Shown here: positions 15,104 to 20,738 of the stretch, piece by piece
Layout: each line of letters starts with the position of its first letter
How positions within the stretch are numbered: the stretch's first letter is position 1
Source: an uncultured Elusimicrobiales bacterium
GTDB lineage: Bacteria > Elusimicrobiota > Elusimicrobia > Elusimicrobiales > Elusimicrobiaceae
NCBI GenBank assembly: GCA_944322775.1
Contig: CALUQA010000016.1
Coordinates: forward strand, 1 to 20,738
Reading direction: 5' to 3'
DNA: 20,738 nucleotides
Notes under the pieces: generated by a model
Databases searched by the model: none
The model's input: only the letters and a program-made list of their open reading frames with translations
What the model was told of the DNA's origin: nothing
Translations under genes and position numbers: made by a program

Positions 15104-16187
15104 AACGGAAGGCGTCTTTGTTTGGGCGGTTGGCTGCCAGTATTTTCTTTTTATACAACGTGTACAAACCTTTGTTCGCCGAAAGCGCCTCGGCCCGTTC
15201 TATTTCTTCCAACGCCAGCTTAAAAGACCCGGCCTTAAAATGCATTTGCGCGGCAAAGCACCAAAAAGCGTCCTCGTACGGGCACACCTGCTGAAAAGCC
15301 GCAATGGCTTCTTCATACTGTTTGTTTTCCGCCAGCATAAAAGCCAAATAAAAACGAAGAGCCTCATTGTCTTTGGCGGCTTGAACGCCTTTTTTTAATA
15401 TACGCAAAGCCGCCGGCAGCTTTTGTTGTTCATAATAGATAAAAGCCATTTCGCCATAGCACCAGGCGTCCCCCGGGTTATTTTGCAGGCATTTGCCCAA
15501 ATAGGCAAGCGCTTCGGCATAGTTGCCCAGCAAACGGTATACATGCGCCATGGTGCGGTGCCATTCTTCCAGCTGCATGCGGTTATGTGCAAAGGCATAA
15601 TCGCCGGTAATCAGCTCGTCAAACATCTGTGCTTTAAGCCAAGAGGTAAAATTCTGTTCCTTGGTGGTTTCCCCCTCCAGCACCAAAGAAAGGAACTGCT
15701 CCCTCGTGCAGCCACAGCCGGACGGGTTCGCAACCGTAGTAGATTGCTCTTCTTTTTTGGCTCTTTCGTCTTTGGCAAAGTGCAGATAGGCCTGTTGTAA
15801 CGGGCTGACCAGCTTTTGCGGTTCGTCCACCATGACTGACAAAGCCTCCTGCAGCTGCAAAAAGGCTTCCGCACTTTGCTCCTCCACATGATAGTGAAAG
15901 AAGCGAAAATCTTTTTCCAGACGATAGTTGGCATTGCCTTCATTGGGTTTATAAAGGGGAATGCCTGCCGCTTCCAGCACGTTTAAATCACGCTGTATGG
16001 TTCGTTTGGAAACGCCGCAATCGCGCGCGGCATGGTCCAAGTTCAAAATACCTTTGTCCAGCTGCAGCATCAGACGTACCAAGCGCACCAGCCGTTTATC
16101 TTTTTCCACCATGTTGGCAGAGACGGACTTTTTGTCTGCCTTTTTTAATTTGGCAAAATTTTTTGTATCGTTGGTTTTCTTGGTCAT
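15102..16187 (-). CDS. HTH (DeoR/HTH_11-type) DNA-binding protein with TPR repeats
   Basis: This 361-residue protein starts with a lysine-rich tail (1-32), then a winged helix of the type seen in DeoR and WYL regulators: LNLDHAARDCGVSKRTIQRDLNVLEAAG (48-75) with the recognition helix SKRTIQRDL. A linker follows with GCGC (157-160), then helical repeats matching TPRs at about 205-237, 240-272, 275-305 and 308-335 (for example YAEALAYLGKCLQNNPGDAWCY). The usual WYL ligand domain is missing, so the sensing part may be the TPR array, which typically binds peptides or proteins. A GAGGAAAC ribosome site precedes the ATG. The gene is 26 bases after the membrane-protein gene and ends in a terminator. 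Its targets are unknown; its own operon is the first guess. Confidence 0.8.
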   Translation of the reverse strand: MTKKTNDTKNFAKLKKADKKSVSANMVEKDKRLVRLVRLMLQLDKGILNLDHAARDCGVSKRTIQRDLNVLEAAGIPLYKPNEGNANYRLEKDFRFFHYHVEEQSAEAFLQLQEALSVMVDEPQKLVSPLQQAYLHFAKDERAKKEEQSTTVANPSGCGCTREQFLSLVLEGETTKEQNFTSWLKAQMFDELITGDYAFAHNRMQLEEWHRTMAHVYRLLGNYAEALAYLGKCLQNNPGDAWCYGEMAFIYYEQQKLPAALRILKKGVQAAKDNEALRFYLAFMLAENKQYEEAIAAFQQVCPYEDAFWCFAAQMHFKAGSFKLALEEIERAEALSANKGLYTLYKKKILAANRPNKDAFR

Positions 16188-16213
16188 GTTTCCTCTTCAG
16201 ACATCCTTTAGAT

Positions 16214-16810
16214 TTAGGGAACTATTAGTAAACACGGAAAGCTTAAAACGGGCACCACAAGTATACTCCACAACAAACAATACCCCATATACACAAGCAG
16301 GGTGTCTCCGTCGTATTTTGTAAACACCACAAGCAACGTGATAAACAAAGCAAGCAGGCCCGTTACCATCATCAAAAATAAGCCTTGCCGATGCCAAACA
16401 TCAATGGCAATCAAAAAATCAAAATAAAGAGCCATAAATACGCTGGTCCAAAAAGCCATCAGCACAAGGCGGGGAGCCGCACCGCTGTTTGCTGTCATTT
16501 GTTGACGGGCAAAATACGCTCCCAAGTTGCGCTCCTGCCAGGCTTTGTTGACCTTTTCCTGGTATTGTTTTATTTCTTCTTCCGTCGCTTCCTGCTTTAA
16601 GTACTGCCGTATTTTATACACATAAAACGTCCAAGGCCCGCCGCACTCTTTTTCGGCCAGTCCGTTTACCTCCAGCCAACTAAACAGCAAAGCGGCCAAC
16701 ACGCTGGAGCCGAAATATAAAGAAATAAACGAAAAATCTAACCCCGGTTGCTTCAGAATAAGCAAGGCGGTTTCCAGCCGTTGCTCTTTAGAAGTGCCAC
16801 AATATTGCAT
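16214..16810 (-). CDS. Membrane protein of unknown function, about four helices
   Basis: I do not recognise this 198-residue protein. It has hydrophobic segments near residues 25-45, 114-135, 141-163 and 170-196, and a soluble charged stretch between the first two (about 50-112) containing helical sequence rich in K, E and Q (EATEEEIKQYQEKVNKAW). A good AGAGG ribosome site lies before the ATG. It is flanked by a zinc-ribbon microprotein upstream and the HTH-TPR protein downstream in the same orientation, suggesting a membrane-linked regulatory unit. Confidence 0.75.
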   Translation of the reverse strand: MQYCGTSKEQRLETALLILKQPGLDFSFISLYFGSSVLAALLFSWLEVNGLAEKECGGPWTFYVYKIRQYLKQEATEEEIKQYQEKVNKAWQERNLGAYFARQQMTANSGAAPRLVLMAFWTSVFMALYFDFLIAIDVWHRQGLFLMMVTGLLALFITLLVVFTKYDGDTLLVYMGYCLLWSILVVPVLSFPCLLIVP

Positions 16811-16838
16811 AAAAAACCTCTTTATCTTTCCACATAGA

Positions 16839-16863
16839 CCCCGGCCGGACTTGCCGGCCGGGG
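16839..16863. repeat. Perfect GC-rich hairpin between zinc-ribbon and membrane-protein genes
   Basis: CCCCGGCCGG (16839-16848) and CCGGCCGGGG (16854-16863) pair over ten bases around an ACTTG loop. It sits just after the zinc-ribbon stop. There is no T run on the minus strand, so it is not a classical terminator for that gene; it may stabilise or attenuate the transcript between the two genes. Confidence 0.6.
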
Positions 16864-16871
16864 GAGGAGGT

Positions 16872-16982
16872 TTATTTTCTTATTAATACCCCGCCGCAGG
16901 AAGGACATTTACTTCCTGCAGGAGGATACGCAAACACAAACACCTGATGACAACGGCTGCATTCATATTTTTGTTCCGGCAT
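16872..16982 (-). CDS. 36-residue zinc-ribbon microprotein
   Basis: A short reading frame: ATG at 16982, TAA at 16872-16874, 36 residues. It has two CxxC knuckles, CSRC (Cys8, Cys11) and CPSC followed by GG (Cys26, Cys29), spaced as in FmdB-like or rubredoxin-like zinc ribbons, so it should bind one zinc. The AGGAG ribosome site and a sigma-70-type promoter about 30 bases upstream make it a credible gene despite its size. It is the first gene of a unit with the membrane protein and the HTH-TPR protein. Such ribbons often act as protein- or nucleic-acid-binding adaptors; no function can be named. Confidence 0.75.
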   Translation of the reverse strand: MPEQKYECSRCHQVFVFAYPPAGSKCPSCGGVLIRK

Positions 16983-17015
16983 AATATATCTCCTATCAAG
17001 CAAATTTTTACTGCG

Positions 17016-17043
17016 TTTATAGCATACCAATCTCCTGCGACAA
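17016..17043 (-). promoter_or_regulatory. Sigma-70-type promoter for the zinc-ribbon operon
   Basis: On the minus strand TTGTCG (17038-17043) and TATAAA (17016-17021) are 16 bases apart. Transcription would begin near 17009, about 27 bases before the zinc-ribbon ATG and just ahead of its AGGAG site. It is divergent from the gene at 17191. Confidence 0.55.
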
Positions 17044-17175
17044 CATATTGACGGGCCAAAAACAAAATGTTTTTAGGGCAACAACTCCGCCGTTACACGC
17101 CGGCCCCAATGCCGGCAGGTGCTTTTATGGGGTGCTTCCAGGCGCAAAAACTGTCTAAAAAATAAATTTTAAAGT

Positions 17176-17181
17176 TATAAT
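17176..17181 (+). promoter_or_regulatory. -10 box immediately before the 302-residue gene
   Basis: A perfect TATAAT ends nine bases before the ATG at 17191, with no ribosome site between them. The transcript would have almost no leader. The -35 region is poor. Together with the ketosynthase gene this is the second such case in the window. The rest of the 208-base gap (16983-17190) holds the divergent promoter and a short GCCGGC inverted repeat at 17099-17116. Confidence 0.5.
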
Positions 17182-17190
17182 ATGTAGCAT

Positions 17191-18099
17191 ATGAGCACAA
17201 AAAAGAAAACGCGGAAAAAATCTTCCAAATTTGAAGGAGATATGGCCGAAGGCTTGGGCGAGCTTTGGGACTGGCTCAACATATCCGAAGATCAGCTGCC
17301 CGCTTTGATAGAGCAAATTGCCCGACGCGGCTGGCTTCTTGCCGGCAAAAAAGCCGAGCTGGCCGCCAGCGATAAAATTTTTCAGGTATATCCGCGCTGG
17401 CCCGTGGATATGCGTTTTTTGCTGAGCACAAAGTTATCCCCGGCCCAAGACACGCGGAGTGTGTCCTCTTTTTGTTTGTTCATGCGGGGCTACCCTAATA
17501 TAGTGACCATTCAAGAAACCCACGCCTGGGAAGACGGGGTGGAAGGCTACGTAAACGCCGACATAGAAGACGGGCCGTCCATTGATTTTTTGGCCCCCTT
17601 GTTTGACCGCGAAAAAGACGCCTATACCCCACGCATTGCCACTACCGTCTATTTAAGCGCTTTGGCGTTTGATCTGCAGCCGGCCAAAGAATATTCTTAC
17701 AAGATTTCCGAAGGCCCGGTTTATGAACTGCTCCTGGCGCAATTTCTGCAGGAAAACCCGGACGCAACCAAAAAAGACTTTCCTTATGTGGACGCGTCCA
17801 CCCACGGACTGACCAGCCTGCTGCCTACGGAAAATACCTCGTTTTATTACTACCGGGGCGAAATTTTGCACGTGTTTCCTATGGATGCGTTTGCGCAGAC
17901 GGACATGGTGAAATTGAACATATTGTTGATTAACTTGGCCTCCGCTAATTCGTTAAAAGTCAATTTATACGCCAAAAAAAGCGATTTAAACGGGTACAAA
18001 CCCAAAGAAGGAGATTTTATAGAAGGTATTTTGTGGCTGTTTGGCAGCACCCATTACATGACCGGCGCCGTGCCGACATCGGACGGTTATACAGAATAA
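17191..18099 (+). CDS. Unrecognised 302-residue protein
   Basis: I do not recognise the family. The first 13 residues are very lysine-rich, followed by an acidic helical region (14-50), then mixed alpha/beta sequence with many aromatic residues and no signal peptide or membrane helix. It looks cytoplasmic. Notable blocks are FYYYRGEILHVFPMD (about 219-233) and GDFIEGILWLFGSTHYM (near 275-291), the latter likely a conserved core strand and helix. The start follows a TATAAT box by nine bases. It is the only plus-strand gene of the window, and a long hairpin stands just after the stop, so it is probably transcribed alone. Codon use matches the chromosome-like regions. Confidence 0.8.
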   Translation: MSTKKKTRKKSSKFEGDMAEGLGELWDWLNISEDQLPALIEQIARRGWLLAGKKAELAASDKIFQVYPRWPVDMRFLLSTKLSPAQDTRSVSSFCLFMRGYPNIVTIQETHAWEDGVEGYVNADIEDGPSIDFLAPLFDREKDAYTPRIATTVYLSALAFDLQPAKEYSYKISEGPVYELLLAQFLQENPDATKKDFPYVDASTHGLTSLLPTENTSFYYYRGEILHVFPMDAFAQTDMVKLNILLINLASANSLKVNLYAKKSDLNGYKPKEGDFIEGILWLFGSTHYMTGAVPTSDGYTE

Positions 18100-18113
18100 C
18101 GCCTCTATACAAG

Positions 18114-18145
18114 CGGCCCCGTTTGCCCTTTGGCAAACGAGGCCG
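18114..18145 (+). terminator. Long hairpin after the 302-residue gene
   Basis: CGGCCCCGTTTGCC (18114-18127) pairs with GGCAAACGAGGCCG (18132-18145) with one mismatch and a CTTT loop, 14 bases after the stop codon. It is followed only by TTT, so it may be a terminator of moderate strength or an RNA-stabilising hairpin. The rest of the gap up to 18246 shows a short GGGGA/TCCCC inverted repeat near 18221-18237 and nothing else that I can name. Confidence 0.6.
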
Positions 18146-18246
18146 TTTGGACAAAGCCGCAAATGGTCTACAACGCGCAGCCGTTGCACAAGCTGTTTTT
18201 CCCTTTCTACCCAGCACAGGGGATTCCGTGTCCCCCCAAAAAGCCT

Positions 18247-19710
18247 TTATTGCACGCTGTCGCGCAAGGCGTCCACCAGTTTGACCATAGCCCACGTATC
18301 CTGTTTGCAATAGGCCAATAGGTCTTTGCGCAGTTGCGCCTGCTCCGGCACGCTTAAATGGCCGAAATACAGCACGTCAAAGGCGTTCATCGCGTCCCCC
18401 CCGTTAGCTACGGGCATACCTTCGTACGTCATTTCCGGCACCAAAGAAGGAAGCACTTTTTTAATGGAAGAACTGCCGTGCATATGCGGGTGCAGATAGT
18501 CCTGCTTGAACGGGGTTTCCGTATCCATAAACCGCCCGCACATGCGCAAAAGCGCGTCCTTTTGTTCCTGCGGCAGGGGCAAGTCGTGCGCCATTTCGCC
18601 TATGCGGCCCTTTTCAAAAGCGGCGTGGTGGGCAATTAAGGTGCCCTTTTCGCCAATATATTTAAACATGGCTTGCACACAGCCGTAACGCGGGTCTTTT
18701 TTCCCTTCAAACAAATATTCGTAATGCTCAAAGGGGCCGTTGGGTTTGCGCTGCACATGCAGGGAAAACTGAAACGGTATTTGCTGATAGGGCCGGCTGT
18801 ACCGCCAAAGCGGCACAACGGGCTGGCAGGTCTCAAAATCAAAATAATACAGCGGATATTCCAAACGGTTTAGCCATTGGGCCACCGCCGTGCGGTCTAT
18901 ATAGGGCTGTTGGGTGCGGTACACTTCCACCCAATGGTTGAGCTTGGCCGTGTTGCAGCTGTCTGGCGGTACGTCCTGCACGCGCAAAATGCCCAGGGCC
19001 ATATAATCGCGCGCGGCCTGGCTGCGGAACACTTCAAACACGGAATCTTTTGGCACGTTGCGCCAGCAATAGGCATAGGCTTCACAGCCGGCGCAATCGC
19101 TTTTGTCCAGCCGAGCCTCCGGCTCCGGCCCGGCAAGCAGGGCTTTAATATTTTCAATGTCCTGCTCTATTTCTTCATTCGGGGTCAGCTCGGGGTCCAT
19201 CAGCGTTAAGAGGAAAAACTTTTTCCAATCCGTTTGGTCGGTATCTTGGAAATAATCGGTATTGATGTGCATTAAATAACAATGCTCCACCAGCACACCG
19301 CTTTTGCAGACCACATAATTTTGTATGGAAATATCATCAAAATAAATGGGTTTTATGTTTTTGCCGCTGCTTTTCACTTCCACAATGTTCCAGCCCGTGG
19401 GCGTTTTTTCCAAAATGTCCACCAGCACCAAAATGTCGTTATACAAGAAGGCTGCCTCGTAAATGGCGGGTACGCCGCGGGCCATCAGCTCGCGCGTTTG
19501 GGCCACGGCGGCAGCCGGATTTTTCCAGCCGTCCCGCACGGCCACCCCGCCCGGGAATTGCTTTTGGGCCAAAAGGCCGATGTCATAGCCGCGGTCCAGC
19601 TTTTTTTGGGTGGCTTCGTCCGGCGGGGTTAACACCTCTTTTTTATTGCGGTAGAGCCACAAATGCTTAGGGCAGCCCTTGTATTTGGTGTATTGGGATT
19701 TGGATAACAT
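18247..19710 (-). CDS. DUF2779-type protein: Cas4-like nuclease plus RNase H-fold exonuclease
   Basis: This 487-residue protein matches the DUF2779 pattern. The N-terminal half looks like a RecB/Cas4 PD-(D/E)XK nuclease: Cys13 in KGCPKHLW, Glu85 in YEAAF, Asp98 in LVDILEK and the EVK triad (Glu111, Lys113), then Cys206, Cys209 and Cys215 in CAGCEAYAYC. The four cysteines could hold an Fe-S cluster as in Cas4. The C-terminal half resembles a DEDD 3'-5' exonuclease: YFDFET (Asp291, Glu293), AHHAAFEKG (360-368), and AYCKQDTWAMVKL (466-478, Asp471). It should act on DNA or RNA ends, but no partner system is known to me. It is five bases after the 199-residue gene and has no CRISPR array nearby. 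No strong ribosome site is visible. Confidence 0.85.
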   Translation of the reverse strand: MLSKSQYTKYKGCPKHLWLYRNKKEVLTPPDEATQKKLDRGYDIGLLAQKQFPGGVAVRDGWKNPAAAVAQTRELMARGVPAIYEAAFLYNDILVLVDILEKTPTGWNIVEVKSSGKNIKPIYFDDISIQNYVVCKSGVLVEHCYLMHINTDYFQDTDQTDWKKFFLLTLMDPELTPNEEIEQDIENIKALLAGPEPEARLDKSDCAGCEAYAYCWRNVPKDSVFEVFRSQAARDYMALGILRVQDVPPDSCNTAKLNHWVEVYRTQQPYIDRTAVAQWLNRLEYPLYYFDFETCQPVVPLWRYSRPYQQIPFQFSLHVQRKPNGPFEHYEYLFEGKKDPRYGCVQAMFKYIGEKGTLIAHHAAFEKGRIGEMAHDLPLPQEQKDALLRMCGRFMDTETPFKQDYLHPHMHGSSSIKKVLPSLVPEMTYEGMPVANGGDAMNAFDVLYFGHLSVPEQAQLRKDLLAYCKQDTWAMVKLVDALRDSVQ

Positions 19711-19715
19711 AGGCT

Positions 19716-20315
19716 TTATTTTTTAGTTGATTTTTCCGCTTTTACGCCTTTTATGCCCGGCAAATAATAGCGATAGGGTCTGTCCACATAGTCACGTTTG
19801 GCTCCGTCATTTTTAGGGGCGGTCAAACCGAAGCGACCCCTGCAAAGCGACGGCTTGGGCACATACGGTCGGGCTTCTTCTTTAAGGGCCAAGCGCACGC
19901 CTTCCTTTTGCCTGGCCGCATTAAGCAATAGAGTCATTACTTTTAACGGACCGTTGACGGCTTCCTTCCCATCTGCACTTTCTATGGCACGAACCAAAAT
20001 GCCGCCATATTGGTGTTTTGTTTTATCCTTTTCGTCATTATCAAAGCTGATATCTATGCCGGAATAGTGAAAAAACAGATTGTCGCTTGGCACTTCCGGG
20101 CAGAAGAGCTTTGAGGATTTTTGCGGGGTTCGTTTGCAAAAAGGGTCCGGGTGTCCTTCGTCGTAATAGTAAAACTCTATTTCCGTAAACCAATACTTCT
20201 TTTCCCCCGCTTCAATACAATATTTGGCAAACAACAAATCGGCCATTTCTTGAAAAACAGAGGACATATTTTTGTGGCCCGGCAACAAATTGTTAAAATG
20301 CTGATTAAGTGTCAT
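19716..20315 (-). CDS. Uncharacterised 199-residue protein with TEIEFYYYDEGHPDPF motif
   Basis: I cannot name the family with confidence. Conserved-looking blocks are TEIEFYYYDEGHPDPF (44-59), FFHYSGIDISF (81-91), YGGILVRAIE (103-112) and GPLKVMTLLL (122-131). The acidic strand, the GGILVRAIE strand and the GP turn faintly recall alkyladenine DNA glycosylases (AAG/Mpg), which would suit a DNA-repair role beside a nuclease gene, but this is a weak, by-eye likeness. The C-terminus is lysine-rich. It begins with an ATGA overlap with the deiminase gene, after a GAGGAAAA ribosome site, and ends five bases before the DUF2779 gene. Confidence 0.72.
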   Translation of the reverse strand: MTLNQHFNNLLPGHKNMSSVFQEMADLLFAKYCIEAGEKKYWFTEIEFYYYDEGHPDPFCKRTPQKSSKLFCPEVPSDNLFFHYSGIDISFDNDEKDKTKHQYGGILVRAIESADGKEAVNGPLKVMTLLLNAARQKEGVRLALKEEARPYVPKPSLCRGRFGLTAPKNDGAKRDYVDRPYRYYLPGIKGVKAEKSTKK

Positions 20316-20738
20316 ACGTTTTCCTCATACTCTTTAGTCAAACAATGCACCGCCCCGCCATAGCGGGATATTTCCGTACAGTCTATCCCCACCACCGGTT
20401 TATCGGTGGCTGTTTTTATTATAGCAAGAACTTCTTTATCCTGCGGCAAGTTGTATTGCGGCACAAAAACCGCGCGGGCCGTGGCCAAAAAATTGACATA
20501 CACTCCCCGCGCACTTAACCCGCTCGGGTCCGTTTCGTCCGGCACGCAAGGCAGAAAACGGACTTTTACGTTCCAATACGCCTGGCGCACTTTTTCCAGC
20601 CGGCGCCACAAAAGTTGCTGCAAATACGGGTCAAAGCGCTCGTCGCTTACAAACAGCGTATCGCCCATAAACTGCATAAACCCGTCTATATGGCCGATTT
20701 TATCCCCCGCTTCTCTGGGCAGCCACACGATGTGTTCG
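20312..20738 (-). CDS. Agmatine deiminase / PAD-family enzyme, C-terminal part (5' end beyond right edge)
   Basis: The frame is open at the right edge and covers the last 141 or so residues. The visible sequence matches the PF04371 family (agmatine deiminase and bacterial peptidyl-arginine deiminase): VWLPREAGDKIGHIDGFMQF with the GHID catalytic His-Asp, GVYVNFL, an AxxVFVPQYN block, and the C-terminal active site YGGAVHCLT with the nucleophile Cys. Agmatine deiminase makes N-carbamoylputrescine and ammonia from agmatine, a polyamine route. The Cys, His and Asp seen here are present, so the enzyme should be active. Agmatine versus peptidyl-arginine cannot be decided without the N-terminal half. 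The gene overlaps the next one by ATGA. Confidence 0.88.
   Translation of the reverse strand, partial: EHIVWLPREAGDKIGHIDGFMQFMGDTLFVSDERFDPYLQQLLWRRLEKVRQAYWNVKVRFLPCVPDETDPSGLSARGVYVNFLATARAVFVPQYNLPQDKEVLAIIKTATDKPVVGIDCTEISRYGGAVHCLTKEYEENV

Noticed and set aside
17099..17116. GCCGGC inverted repeat as a terminator
   Set aside because: The stem is only six bases, has no T run, and lies between divergent promoters where no transcript needs to end.
18033..18321. Plus-strand frames across the hairpin after the 302-residue gene
   Set aside because: They translate the inverted repeat itself (a PRLPFGKRGRL-like peptide) and overlap the end of the nuclease gene; no coding signal.
18247..19710. 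CRISPR association because of the Cas4-like protein
   Set aside because: No repeat-spacer array or other cas gene was found on either strand; DUF2779 proteins occur without CRISPR.

Overview
The window looks like chromosomal DNA of a Gram-negative (diderm) bacterium. Two lipoproteins, a LolA-like carrier, an RND/MMPL exporter and acyltransferases of the LPLAT type all presuppose an outer membrane. Bases are fairly GC-rich everywhere except one clearly AT-rich block (about 9940-15080). I cannot place the organism from sequence alone; the style suggests a gut-associated lineage (Elusimicrobiota is a weak impression only). No rRNA, tRNA, IS element or CRISPR array was seen, and no stretch of 300 bases or more lacks a gene.

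Region 1 (1-9817, all minus strand, read right to left) is a tightly packed 13-gene lipid/polyene locus. In transcription order it holds: ketoreductase, ketosynthase, acyl carrier protein, PlsC-like acyltransferase, small lipoprotein, ApeP-like dehydratase, LolA-like carrier, MMPL exporter, second lipoprotein, ApeI-like dehydratase, hotdog thioesterase, GT2 glycosyltransferase with a DUF2062-like tail, and an LpxL-like acyltransferase cut by the left edge. Most genes overlap by the 4-base ATGA or GTGA arrangement, so this is almost certainly one transcript. The set matches the aryl polyene (APE) type: a type II polyketide machine (KS, KR, two DHs, ACP, TE) builds a polyene acyl chain, glycosyl- and acyltransferases attach it to a lipid, and the MMPL/LolA/lipoprotein group moves it to the outer membrane. 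The aromatic starter enzymes and any partner ketosynthase are not in view and may lie beyond the left edge.

Region 2 (9944-14987, minus) is an AT-rich two-gene restriction-modification-like cassette. One gene is a methyltransferase-like protein that has the SAM-binding motifs but no NPPY catalytic motif. The other encodes a 1346-residue protein that appears to combine a GIY-YIG-type nuclease, an SF2 helicase, an N6-adenine methyltransferase and a target-recognition region. The base composition suggests acquisition by transfer.

Region 3 (15079-17043, minus) is a small operon: a 36-residue zinc-ribbon protein, a four-helix membrane protein, and a DNA-binding protein with TPR repeats, closed by a strong terminator. 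Region 4 (17176-18145, plus) is a single unrecognised 302-residue gene with its own -10 box and a terminal hairpin. Region 5 (18247-20738, minus) is an operon of an agmatine deiminase/PAD-family enzyme (cut by the right edge), an uncharacterised 199-residue protein, and a Cas4-like nuclease/exonuclease of the DUF2779 type.
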